A stretch of DNA of 64,000 nt, from assembly GCA_036874045.1 (NCBI GenBank), contig CM072343.1, positions 5,662,001-5,726,000 of the forward strand, written 5' to 3'. Origin of the DNA: Cymodocea nodosa. Taxonomy: Eukaryota; Streptophyta; Magnoliopsida; Alismatales; Cymodoceaceae. A model generated the notes under the pieces. The model saw nothing but the letters and a program-made list of their open reading frames with translations. It made no database searches and had not been told where the DNA came from. Every line of letters begins with the position of its first letter. Position 1 is the stretch's first letter. Below, piece by piece: positions 34,402-46,462 of this stretch. The translations under genes and the position numbers were made by a program.

Positions 34402-36604
34402 TGTTTAGAATGAAAAATTGCATAATATTAACGGTTAAATGATGGTTAATTGCATAATATTTAGCTTATCATATGAGAATTAAACCATTATGTTATAATT
34501 GCATTGTTATAAGCTTTAATTAAAGAATTTACTTAATTTTGGGGAATTAATGTTAATTTAGTACATTTTTGAATTGTCGGTAAGTTGCAAGCTGTGAAAT
34601 CCTTAAGTATCTGAATTTTTTGATATTTCAGACAGTTATGTTTAACATACCGAACATGTATCGGATAGTTATGTTTAAATTACCGAACAGTTATGTTTTA
34701 AAAGAATATTTTATTATTTCCTGAAGTACACGTGTTGAAACCATAATGCATGACTTAAGTGAACTTTCAGTGAGTTATCTATAACTATCCGAAATTGCAG
34801 TTGGGCATCAGATAGTTATATGTGTAACTCTCCGAAATCTCCTTTTATTTATAAAATAGTTGTGGACACGTGTCATGTTCTAGGAAAGTGACTTAAGTGG
34901 ATTTTCGGTGAGTTATCTCTAACTATCCGAAATGCATCTAGGCATCGGATAGTTAGACCTGTAACTCTCCGAAATGTTTCTTTTATTATTAAACTGCTGC
35001 TGACACGTGTCAAGATCTGGTAGATCTACTTAAGTTATATATTGGTGAGTTATCTGTAACTATCCGAAATGCATCTAGGCATCGGATAGTTAAGTTTGTA
35101 AGTATCCGAAATGCACCTAAGCATCGGATAGTTAAATTTATGCACGTGTTTTATAGTTAAATCAATGAAACAAGTCCGTTGAGTTATCTGCAACTCCACG
35201 GACTATTTATTTGCTAATATGCCACTGTAGCGGTTGTAGAAACAGGACAGTTGGAAGGAAAAACCACAATTGCACGTATCGCGTAGGGAGAAGAAATCAT
35301 CGTCGTTGATATGAATAAAGGAAATCCAACTGACCATTCAAGAAGAAGTAGTTACCACTAAAGAAATATAAAAGAAAAGAAGAAAAAGAAGTAAAGGGTG
35401 TGTGATCGATGGGTGTGGCCAATGTGTATAGAGGAGGAGCACCGAACTTTCTACAGACAGCGTCGGCAATTCTCTGAAGTACCACACCAACCATCTTCAC
35501 CACCACCATAATCACCAACCATCAGAGGTCTGTGAGAATACTTTCCTGATGTCGGGTCGATTCCAAGTCAAACACAGTGCATGACAACCACTATGAGGAG
35601 TGATCGTGTCGTAGGAAGGGAAGCCATTTTCACCAAGTGCCGACTCATATCTCAAGAGATCGTAAAGCTTCTAGCCTTGGTTTCGGGTTGATGCCTGTAA
35701 GCTGAAGAGGAGATCATTTTGCAATTCTAGACTCGCGATTCTATAGGGAGAGGAGACTTGTAAGTGGTTTAATTTTCAATGGTGCAATCGCGTTGCATGT
35801 AGTGATGGAAGTATTTACTATCGATTGAGATTACTTTACATTTCACCTTTCGCCCATTTTCATGTTCATATTAAAACAAAAATACCAAAAACAATTTATC
35901 TGTGTTTGTATTTTGTATTTGAGTGTTGTGTTGTTTGTGTTGTATCGTGATTAATGTTATCTTTGTCAGTGTTGTGATTGTTTTATGTTTGTTTTAGTTT
36001 TACAGTTCACTGAAATTGGTTCGTTCAAAAGACTTAAAGATTTTAATGGTTACTGTTTGAATTATCTGAATGTTAGTATGCTTAATGATAAATCCAGTGT
36101 TTACTAACATTAAAGAGCTTAATTGATGTTATTTACAATCTATGGAACTACCCAATGGTTGGCCGAATTCCTCTGTAAATAGCAATATTAAATTGGAACG
36201 ACAAGCTCGTGGAGTTAACTTAAGTCCACGAGGTTAGTCCATTGAGTTAGTCATAACTCAACGAACTTTGTCCGTTGAGTTAACTGTAATTCAACGGAGA
36301 GCTTATTGAATATATAAATTTGACTGTTCAAAATGGAACAATTCTCAATTCTTAAGCAATTCCCTATGGGATCGACCTGTACTTGCACACTAATATAGTA
36401 GACACTGTGCACTTGTAGTTAAAATACAAATTGGAATTAAAATCTAATTTGTGTGAAAGGTTGTTTGTTTACTTCTAAAAAAAGGAAGAATAGGCATAAA
36501 GATAAATTAACTAAGTAAAAACAGAAGTTAACAAATCCATGTTTTTCTAGTGCGTTGCTGGAGATCCAAACAAGTTTTCTAGTGTCGTGCTGGGTAACCA
36601 AACA
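34402..36604 (+). repeat. 5' LTR of gypsy D
   Basis: 2203 bp, TGTTTAG...CCAAACA, paired with 49368-51552. The first 240 bases differ at about eleven positions by eye, mostly transitions. It contains GACACGTGTC (about 34864 and 34991), CCGAAATGCATCTAGGCATC inverted repeats, and GTTGAGTTA units near 36205-36300. Confidence 0.95.
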
Positions 36605-36611
36605 AGTTTTA

Positions 36612-36629
36612 TGGCGCTGTTGTCGGGGA
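36612..36629 (+). promoter_or_regulatory. Primer binding site of gypsy D (tRNA-Asp)
   Basis: TGGCGCTGTTGTCGGGGA, 16 of 18 matches to the complement of the tRNA-Asp 3' end, seven bases after the LTR. Confidence 0.9.
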
Positions 36630-36705
36630 ATTAATATAAGCAACTGTTAGAGCTATTTCATTTTAATAGCTAGAGTGTTGTGTATTTTCTTCTGTAATTG
36701 AGAAT

Positions 36706-39700
36706 ATGGCATATGCTTATGCTCAAAGATTTCTGAAACTTGTAGTTAGCATATGTGAATTCTGCAATTCTGAAGGTCACGACATTTCTGACTGTTTGAA
36801 ACTGAGACGTTTGCAGATGGCTAGATCCCATGAACAACAAATGAATTATCCTCAATATAATAGAGCTAAGTATGAGAATCCAATAGTTTACCCAACTAAT
36901 GGTCAGTATAAAATGTGTAATATGTTGAGAGACACTAAAGTTTGGGATAGGTATGAAAGACTAGAGCATAGTATAGAGCAAAACCTAGACAAACTAGAAT
37001 ATTTTATGTGTCAACAACAAGGAGTAAATCAATTAAACTATAAGGAAGCATATTCAGAACCTAAAATGGATATAATTTACAAAACTGAAAAAACCATAAT
37101 GAAAATTGATCAAAAATTGAATGCAATGAGATTAGATGATCTGGAAAGAAAACTAAAAGCATTCGACGAATATATAATGAAAATACAAGTTATGCAATAG
37201 GACAATGAAAATTATAATGTTATAGATCTGCATAATTTGCAAAATATACAGCAAAAAGAAAATATTAATGCAAGAGAATTTAAAGAATGCACTTTAAAAC
37301 TAAAAACAATTGAAGATCATAATCACGAAAATGATATACAAAAACACCATGAGAGTAACGAAAATCTGGAAGATGTATGTGTAATATTAAGATCTAGAAC
37401 TTATATACCACCAAGAACTCAAAATGAAAATAATATGAAGGTGGATAAGAGTAAAAATCAAAACGATAATGAAAATGTAATAGCTGAAAATCTAGAAATC
37501 ACTAAAGAACAATCTGAATCAGCTAATGAAGCTAAAAATGATCAAACAAATCTAACGAAAGAAAAAGAATCTTTTAAATCACAATCTTTAGCACCCTATC
37601 CTGAAAGATTACAATAAACAATACTTGAAAAATAAGAAAAAATCAGAGAAATTTTTGAAAAAGTACAAGTTAACATTCCTTTGTTAGATCTATTGCAGAA
37701 AATGTCACCTTGTGCTAAATTTCTAAAGGATTGGTGTACTAAGAAAAGAGAGCGAAAAGTTCTTAGGAAGGTCTTTTTAGCTAAGCAAAGTAGTTCCCTA
37801 TTTCTGCCACAAATTCCTAAAAAGTTACCTGATCCTAGAATCCCTGTTATATCATGCACCATAGGAAATACCATTCTAGAAATAACCTTAATAGACTTAG
37901 GTGCAGGTATAAATGTTATGCCAAGTGATATATTTGCATCCTTAGGATTAAAAGGCTTAACTCCTACTAGTACAATTATTCAATTAGCTGATAGAAGTAC
38001 AAGATACCCTAGAAGAAAAATAGAGGATGTCTTAATTAAAATCAAAAACTTTATATATCCTATTGATATTGTAATTTTGGATTCCCAACAAATTAAGCAT
38101 AAAAATAGTGATACATCTTTAATTTTGGGAAGTCCATTTTAGCAACATCAGGGGCTGTTATAAATTGTAAAACTGGAGTATTGAAGTTGTCATATGGCAA
38201 TGAGGATACTCAACTAAATATTTTCAAACCAGAAAGGTTTGAGGAGTTAGAAATGTCCTTAAATACCATAGACCTTTTAGAGGATGAAGGAGATATGTTA
38301 GATGATGTGATTCAAGAAGAATTAAATAGGCAAATCAATTCTGAAACTTTAGAGGAAAGTGAAAGCATAAATATAGAAGGAGATCTGGAAGAAATTAATT
38401 TAGAAAATGATGATGTTCAATTAGGAGCTCTAGCTTCTGATGGGCTACATTTAGAATTAAAACTTTTACCTCCTGAATTAACCTATATATTTCTGGAAGA
38501 GAAACGAACCTGTCCAATCATTATTGCTTCAAATTTAAAAGAGGATCAAATAGCTAAGTTAATAGATATAGTGAAAAGTTATAAAGAAGCAATAGGATGG
38601 ACTATGACTGATATAAAAGGGTTAAGTTCAACTTTATGATGTAACCACAGATATTTAGAAGAGAATGCTAAACCTGTTAGAATTCTTGGGAGGAGATTAA
38701 ATCCAAACCTTAAAGAAGTAGTCAGGAAGGAAATAGTGAAATGGTTAGATAATGACATAATTTATCCTATTTTTGATAGCTCGTGGGTTAGTCCAATCCA
38801 TGTAGTTCCCAAGAAATCAGGATTAACAATTATTAGGAATGAAAGTCAAGACTTGATACCTACTAGAATTCAATCAGGCTGGAGAGTATGTATAGACTAT
38901 AGAAAGATGAATGTTGTGACTAGGAAAGATCATTTTCCCTTACCTTTTATAGATCAAATGTTGGAAAGATTAGCAGGGCAAGAATATTTTTGTTTCCTAG
39001 ACAGGTATTCAGGTTATAATCAAATTCCAATAGCATTAGAGGATCAAGAGAAAACAATTTTCACCCATCCTAATGGAACTTATGCTTTTAAGAGAATGCC
39101 ATTCAGATTATACAATGCACCAACCACATTTCAAAGGTATATGCAAGGCATATTTACTGGAATGACTGAAGATTTTTTAGAAATATTTATGGATGATTTT
39201 ACTGTATATGGCAACTCATATGAAGTTTGTTTAAAAAATTTAGACCTAATATTAAAACGTTGTGTGGAAAAATATCTGGTTTTAAATTGGGAAAAATGTC
39301 ACTTCATGGTTAAACAAGGAATAGTCTTAGGGCATGTTGTTTCTAATAAAGGGTTGGAAGTAGATAAAGCTAAAATAGAAGTAATTTCTAATCTACTAGA
39401 ACTTAAATAAGTAAAAGATATTAGATCATTTCTAGGACATGCTGGTTTTTATAGAAAATTTATTAAAGACTTTAGCAAAATAGCTAGACGTTTAACTAAT
39501 CTATTAAAAGATGTTCTATTTAACTTTGATAAAAATTGCAAGGAAGCATTTTTCAGACTTGAAACTAGCTTAATTTCAACTCCTATAGTTCAAGCACCTG
39601 ATTGGAGCTATCCATTTGAATTAATGTGTGATGCATCTGATTTTGCTGTAGGAGCAGTGTTGGGACAAAAGATAGAAAAATCTCCTAGAGTGATTCATTA

Positions 39701-41350
39701 TGCAAGCAAAACCTTAAATGATGCTCAAGTTAATTACACAACTACTAAAAAAGAACTATTAGCTATTGTGTTTGCATTGGAAAAGTTTAGATCATATCTG
39801 ATTGGAGCTAAAGTAATAGTATACACGGATCATGTAGCTTTAAAACATCTAATAGCAAAAAAAAGAGACTAAGCCTAGATTGATCCGATGGATATTATTA
39901 TTACAAGAATTTGATTTAGAAATTAAAGATAAAAAAAGTTGTGAGAATGTAGTAGCAAATCATTTATCAAGATTACAAATAGAAAAATCAAATATTGAAA
40001 TTAAGGATAATTTTCCTGATGAACAATTAATGACCATCAACACAATACCTTGGTATGCAGACAGTTAATTACTTAGTTACTGGTTTAACACCTAAGGATT
40101 GGAATAGACAGGATAAGAAATTGTTTTTCTCAAGAGTAAAATATTACTATTGGGAAGACCCATACTTATTTAAGAAATGTCCTGATCTGGTTTTAAGGAG
40201 GTGTGTTCCAGAAACTGAATATCCAAGCATATTGTCTTTCTATCATGACCAAGCCTGTGGAGGGCATTTTGGTTCAGGGTAAACTACTGCAAAAATTCTG
40301 CAATGTGGATTTTATTGGCCAACACTATTCAAAGATGCGTTGAAATATTGCTTAAATTGTTTAAGATGTCAACAAATAGGAAGAATATCAAAGAGGAATA
40401 TGATGCCTCTTAATCTTATTGTTGAGGTTGAAATTTTTGATATGTGGGGAATAGATTTTATGGGTCCATTTCCTATGTCTAATCAATTTAATTACATATT
40501 GTTGGGGGTGGATTATGTATCTAAATTGATAGAAGCTATTCCTACAAAAACTAATGACAACAAAGTGGTAATATAATTTATAAGAACCAATATATTTGCC
40601 AGATTTGGAATACCTAAAGCTATTATCAGTGATAGAGGAACTCATTTCTGTAATAAAAGTTTTGAAGCCTTAATGAAGAAATATGGAGTAAACCACAAAA
40701 TTGCAACATCATATCATCCGCAAACAAGTGGACAAGTAGAAAGTGCTAACAAATAAATTAAGTTAATCTTAGAAAAAGTAGTAAATCCTACTAGAACAGA
40801 TTGAGCTAATAGATTGATAGATGCACTTTGGGTTTATAGAACTACTTATAAGACAAACTTAGGTATGTCACCTTTTAGGCTAGTATATGGAAAAAGTTGT
40901 CATTTGCCAGCTGAAATAGAACATAAAGCTTATTGGGCATTAAAAACTTTGAACACTAATTTAAATCAAGCTGCTAAAAATAGGAAAATGCAATTAATTG
41001 AATTAGAAGAATTTAGAAATGAAGCTTATTTGAAGACTATAAGAGTAAAAGAGAAAATGAAATTCTGGCATGATAGGAAAATTATTCCAAAAAGCTTTGA
41101 AATAGGACAAGAAGTATATCTTTATATGACTAGACTCCATAACCATCTAGGAAAATTAAGATCTAGATGGGCAGAACCTTACATAGTTCGAAATATTTAT
41201 CCTTATGGTGCTATTGAGATTGAAAATCCTAAAAATCAGAATATATTTGAAGTAAATGGACAAAGACTTAGACCTATTCTAAAAATACAAAAAAGTTCTT
41301 TTGGAATTATAGAAGAAATCAGAGTAGTGGACTACTCGAGCTTTACTTAG
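36706..41350 (+). pseudogene. pol: Gypsy D zinc knuckle-protease-RT-RNase H-integrase
   Basis: Starts MAYAYAQRF at 36706. Zinc knuckle CEFCNSEGHDISDC is at residues 18-31. A charged spacer of about 300 residues follows. Protease has LIDLGAGINVMPSDIF (about 37888-37935). RT runs about 38470-39400, with WRVCIDYRKMN, FLDRYSGYNQIP and FMDDFTVYG (39186-39212). RNase H is about 39600-39870 ([15 protein letters not shown]). The integrase zinc motif is at 40240-40380, the core has GIDFMGPF and SDRGTHF (about 40450 and 40630), and the C-terminal domain ends near 41348. RT wording is that of the Athila clade. There is no capsid domain at the front. Breaks include stops at 37198, 37615, 38638, 39408, 40280, 40574, 40756 and 40801, and frameshifts near 38142, 39860 and 40060. 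Confidence 0.92.
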
Positions 41351-41899
41351 CAAGAAATTAGTTTTTATTTTATGTTTATATATAAATAAAAAAAATTTAA
41401 AAAATTTTTAAATATAAAAAAATCATTGCGGTTCAACCAACCGGATCCATCGATATAACTGGAACATAAAAAATCTATATTAATTTTCAGTAAAAAAAGT
41501 TGGTTTTACTGAAACATAGTATCGGTTCAACCGATAAAAAAAATTAGGTCTAACCAAAACATAGTATCGGTTAAACCAGTAAAAAACAGAAAAACTATTA
41601 TCTTAAGTATTTTTATTTTATTTTATTTATTATATCTATTTGTACGAGAACTTACTCCGTTGAGTCTTGAGTTAGTCAACGAACTTATTTCGTTGAGTTA
41701 ACTGTAACTCAATGGAGTATTGTAGCTAAGACTTCGGATGAGAGAGCAATAGTTGGTTTAGGAAATGATCCAATTACCTGCCTAAACTTAGGGCTTATTT
41801 AAACTAAAACCTAGGGTTTTGGGGGCATTATCCGACAAACCATTTAGAATTTAGAATAGTAGAGATCAGAGCGATTCCGTGTTGTTGTTTAACTCCACG
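41351..41899 (+). promoter_or_regulatory. Pol/extra ORF intergenic region with hairpin motifs, gypsy D
   Basis: CGGTTnAACCG-type palindromes (41425-41600, e.g. ATCGGTTCAACCGAT near 41522), an AT-rich TATA-like stretch (about 41615-41640), and GTTGAGTTA/TAACTCAA inverted repeats (41650-41720), then a leader of about 180 bases to the ATG. Confidence 0.5.
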
Positions 41900-44019
41900 A
41901 TGAGGAAGATGACACCTGAGTTCTGGGAAGATGTAGTGGACATAGCACAGTTTTTAAAAGAGTTAGAGGATTGGCTCACGTGGTAGAAGATTCGGAACAC
42001 AACAAGAGAAAAAGAGCTACGAAAGGTAGAATCAGAACTCTTCAACTTGAGGAAATTTTTGGTTGATTTGGATATACAAATACCCCAAATAGTAGAAACA
42101 AAAATAAGAGTAGCGATAGAAATTGCTTTAAGCAAAGAAAGAAAAATCAGGCCGAACAATGAAGTAGCCCTAGAGCTAATCCAACGCAAAGTGAGATTAT
42201 GGTTCAAGAAGCGCATTGCTGGTCGTGCAAGGGGTGCAATAAGGCGGCAACAACAAGTAGAGGAAGAATAGGAGGAGCCGATTGCTGAAAGACATGTTCC
42301 TAAGGAACAGTAGCTAGGACCTTCAGTTCCACCATTTAAGCCGTTGGCACAAGCAGCAATGTTGGGGCCTTCGACTGAAGAAGAATTAAAAGAATTTCAA
42401 GGACTGGTTCAAGTTGGAAGGAACCAAGGAGAACTAGAAGATTTAGCAGTAGCCAAAGCACATCTGGTGTTTGATGCACTACGCCATAGAAGGGCTACAG
42501 AAAAATTGCAAGCCCAATATAAAATTAAAGTGGAACAACATCAAGAAGCTACTACCAGAACTGCTGTCAAATTTGCTGCAAGAAAAGAAGCTGAAGCTAG
42601 TCCTTCGAAACCAGCAATTATTGAAAAAATTAAATAGGAAGAGCCAATACCTGTGGATCAAAGGCGTGTAGAGCCTTTGTTTTTAGATTTAATCTCAGAT
42701 GAAAAAGAGGAAGACCAGGCACAATTAATCACACGAAGTAAAGGAAAAGAGATAGTGACTGAATATCAAGAGGAGATTAAATCTAAAGTACCAATATCAA
42801 TAGGGCCTATGGAGCCAATATTTATAAACCTGCTATCCGATTCTGAGGAGGAGTAGGAGCAGCAGCAGCAAGAGCAAAGAGAAAAAGAAAAATAGGCTGA
42901 AATTAGTCTGTAGGTTGTACAAGAAGAAGAAATAGAAATTAGGGTAGAAATTGAATTGCCCATGACTCCATCCCAATCTACCACAGAATCAGAAAGAACA
43001 GTGACAGAGCAGATTGGTAGTCAGGAGGAAGAAGAAAAAACAGAAAAATAAGAAGAAGTTGAACGAAGCCATTTGGACAAAAATGACTTCTTAGATTCCA
43101 CTGAAGAACAAGAAACTCTTCAGCAATTTATGGTAAGAATTCAAGATAGAGTGGAGAGTTCTGCCAGCTCTCCACCACAAACAGAAGCAGAAGCAAAAAT
43201 TCAGGAATCTGCAGAACATGTTCAAGTTCAGCATATGGAAGAGGAAGATCAAGAACAAACCCCTCTGGAACAACAAAGTCACATTCCTGACCCGACTGAA
43301 GCAACAGTTCTGAATGAAGTACATTTTTGGAGTCAGGAAGCATATCATAAATACCAAGAAATTAGGGGTTATGATATTATTTACAGTAGACCAGTAAATT
43401 GGGATGGAATGCAAGAAAATTAATTTCCAACGTGGAGGAAGCGGATGTACAAATAACACCTAAGCTTCTCCACAACATTTTTGGGTTAAAAAATGAAGGA
43501 CAAGAAATTTTGGAATGTACAACTATCGTTGAATGGACAGAACAGGAAATCAAGGACAGTATGACTATCAATCTTGGTGTACCTTTATTAAATAGATTGA
43601 AGCATTTAAATGGTAAAGCACACATGATAGCCAACATTTTGATTAAGAATGTTTATCAATGACAAGGCCATGACATAGAACTGAGTTAATTTGTCAAATG
43701 GGCCACGTTTGTAGTTGTAAATAGAATTCAAATAAATTGGTCTGTAGTTTTTATCTCCAAGCTGAGAACATTAAAGAAGAAATTGTTTTATGGAGATTTG
43801 ATTCAACTACTGATAGAGGATTGTATCGATTTCACTAAATGGGCATCAAAAAGGATCAAATCAAGAACCATTTCAGTAAAAGAACACAAAAATTTTGTAA
43901 CTGCAGAGATTGCTGTACCTTCTGGAGACATTACAGGAGCTGTAGAAAGAATTAATCAATTAGAGCAACAATTAGAAAAACTCTAGAAGGAAGTAGATGA
44001 ACTTAGGAATAGAGGCTAA
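41900..44019 (+). pseudogene. Extra ORF of gypsy D (plant transposon-protein-like)
   Basis: Starts MRKMTPEFWEDVV at 41900 and stops at 44019. It has the same three parts as in A: a basic helical N-terminus, a Glu/Gln-rich middle, and a C-terminal domain with FGLKNEG, GVPLLNRLKHLNG, GHDIELS and VNRIQINW. Compared with A and C, about 117 bases are missing near 43420, between short AATTAA-type repeats, which also shifts the frame. In-frame TAG codons are frequent. The product, if made, would be mostly disordered with one folded domain. No enzymatic motif is recognised. Confidence 0.75.
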
Positions 44020-45097
44020 TTGTATTGTTCGTCTACTTGTATATAATTGTATGAAAAATATCTGATTTGATTGTACTATAATTGATTCATATGAATGAAT
44101 ATATGTTTTTCAGATATACTTTTCATGTGTGTTTTGAATGTGGAATGAATAGAATAGATTGAATGTTATATAATTTGTGGAACATTATGAATGAATGTTT
44201 AAGATTTACAATTTGTTGAATGACAGGATAAATGCTTGAAAATTTCTGCATGTTGCAAGGTAAAATGTAAATTCTACATAACATAAAATAACCTGCAAGT
44301 TAGATATTTATATAATGTTCAGATTTAAACGAATTTTGATTAGAATGATGCATTAATGACATAGATTTAACTTTATTTTAGTTAGCAGAATGCAGAGAAA
44401 AAAAACAGAGAGGTACTTACGAAGAGTAAACTTAGAAGTTGCTAAGTGTTAACTCAACAAAGTAAGTTCGTTGAGTTAAACTTAACTCCATGAGGTCAGT
44501 AATATAATATAAGGTCACTTCGTTGAGTTATCTGTAACTCAACGAGGTTAGTCCGTGGAGTTAGCAACAGTAACCGACTTTGTTCTGTTGAGTTATTTGT
44601 AACTCAACGAGGTTAGTTCGTGGATTAAGCAGAACGGTTATTCTTTTAACCACGAATGAAACTTTGTTGGCTTAGCGGTTACCAAAATTTGAAATTAATA
44701 GTGGTACACGTACCCATAAAAATAGGAACCACGATGCACATTGCAAGACATGTTCTTGCAACGAGATTTATTCACTTTATGGATGTGCATTGTATATATA
44801 AAATAGAATGTTATTTATGAGTTACCAGCACTTTTAAAAGTAAGGAAAAAAGTGTTGGCAGAACTGGAAGGAGAAGCAGTTGATTCGACTTCATCCGTCA
44901 ACAAATATTTACTGAATGGAAAGCTTCAGACTAATATGTAATTAATCTTCTGCTGTTTATTTATGAGCACATGGACTCATTCTCTAAACACTAAACGATT
45001 AGTAAGAACACAGAGGTGTATTTAAACATTTTCTGAACTAGACTTTAACGAAATTCTTTGGGGTGTAGCTAACCTTTCTTTAAAAGAGAACGTAGAG
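44020..45097 (+). promoter_or_regulatory. Extra ORF/gag intergenic region, gypsy D
   Basis: No gene. GTTGAGTTA...TAACTCAAC inverted repeats (44440-44640), a GGTACACGTACC palindrome (about 44703-44714), and TATATATAAAATAG (44794-44806) about 300 bases before the gag ATG. All are conserved with A. Confidence 0.5.
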
Positions 45098-46277
45098 ATG
45101 GTTGCTCTAGTAAAAAAACCATTAGGAGAAATTCTGTATCCTGAATTAGTTGATGAACCTTCATGTATTCGATTGCCAAACTTTGAGGGAGAGAGGTTTG
45201 AACTGAAATCTAATTATATTATTCAATTGCCACATTTTCATGGATTAGAAAGAGAGGATGCCTACTATTTCCTTAGAGAATTTAATGAAGTTTGTCAAAT
45301 GATGAAAATGCCGAACATGAGTATAGATGCTATTAAACTTAGATATATCCCTTTTGTTTTAAAAGACATAGCTAAGAGATGGTTATATACTCTATCGCCT
45401 GATTCAATTTCTACATGGACTGAATTTTGCTTTGTTTTTCTAGAAAAATATTATCCAACACTTCAAATGATTAAAAAGAAAAAAGAAATATTAATGTGTA
45501 GCCAAAAACAGGGTGAATTATTCTAGAAATATTTTGAAAGATTTACTAACTCAATGTCCACATCATGCAATGAGTAAAGCACAATTAATAAGTATAATTT
45601 ATGGAGGCATAGATGTTTCAACGAAATCTTTATTAGAATCTACTTGTCAAAATGGATTTCTAAAACTATGTAGTGAAGAAGCATCGGCATATTTAGAAAA
45701 CTTTGCAAAAAGAACTGCATAGTGGGAAATTTCGGCTGAAGCTATTTCAGATAAAAGAATATTGCCAAGAGGAATGCATGAAATAGATTCAAGTACTATG
45801 CTTGAAGTGAAATTAACTGAATTAACAAAGGAAATAGAAGAGTTATCATTAAATCAAAAGCTAGTAGAAAAGAATGCAAACATTAATGATTTAGATATTA
45901 TTTATGCTAGAAACCAAAAGGATAACTTTGGAAATTCTTATAATACTAATTAGAGAAATCACCCGAATTTATCTTAGAGAAACAAAAATTTCCAGGGAGG
46001 AGAAAATGTAAATGAGAAGAATATAAGTTATGAAGCATTACTTGAATAAGGATCTAGAATAGAGAAATTAGAAAAGATAATCCAACAATTAAACAATCGT
46101 CTGGATTTTGTACTTGGAAATGTTGCAAGTCAAAATCAAAATAGAAACATACCACTTAGACAGAAGGAATCAATGGAAGTTAGACCCACTGGAGGATTGC
46201 CAATACAAGCAATACCTAACATTGTCAATAGAACTGTTAATGAAATTGATACCTCTTCTAGGAGGATAGCTGAATGA
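45098..46277 (+). pseudogene. gag: Gag capsid ORF in gypsy D
   Basis: Athila-type capsid: PSCIRLPNF, LPHFHGLEREDAYYFLREF, KLRYIPFVLKD, RWLYTLSP, FLEKYYPT. The frame is lost near 45540, where one copy of the 8-base direct repeat AAAGATTT (present twice in A) is missing. It then continues through IIYGGIDVSTKSLLES, a coiled coil and a tail with a damaged NWRNHPN motif to the stop at 46277. There is no zinc knuckle. Its position, 3' of pol and the extra ORF, equals that in A, and no LTR, PBS or target duplication flanks it. Confidence 0.85.
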
Positions 46278-46462
46278 AGCAGTATAACTAAAGCAACTAT
46301 CTATATATATATGTTTATTTATAGTTAATAGTATCGTAGAGTTAGTCCTTAACTCAATGAACTTAGTCCGTTGAGTTATGCCCTAACTCCACGAGGGTGT
46401 GTAGTAGTTATGTTAATTTTTGTCTTTGCTAAATTTTTGTTTGTGTTATACAGAATCAACAA
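46278..46462 (+). promoter_or_regulatory. Gag/F-box intergenic region, gypsy D
   Basis: TATATATATATG (about 46307-46318), a GTTGAGTTA/TAACTC unit (46335-46400), and a T-rich tract ending TTATACAG (AG at 46452-46453) like a splice acceptor, ten bases before the F-box ATG. Confidence 0.45.

Noticed and set aside
35297-35518. Minus-strand ORF in the D LTR, repeated at 50245-50463
   Set aside because: Same reason: LTR sequence read in antisense, with valine- and serine-rich low-complexity translation.
43091-43459. Leu/Phe/Cys-rich reverse-strand ORFs (also 20963-21187, 42766-42984, 61068-61274) that look like membrane or Cys-rich peptides
   Set aside because: They are shadows of the Glu/Gln-rich middle of the extra ORF; GAA/GAG codons read backwards give TTC/CTC.
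41900-44019. The extra ORF as a retroviral envelope gene
   Set aside because: It occupies the env position, but no signal peptide, transmembrane segment or Cys pattern is visible, and its C-terminal domain resembles a plant transposon protein.
45098-46277. Downstream gag as a separate element inserted next to pol
   Set aside because: The same arrangement is found in A and D with no LTR, PBS or target duplication around gag.
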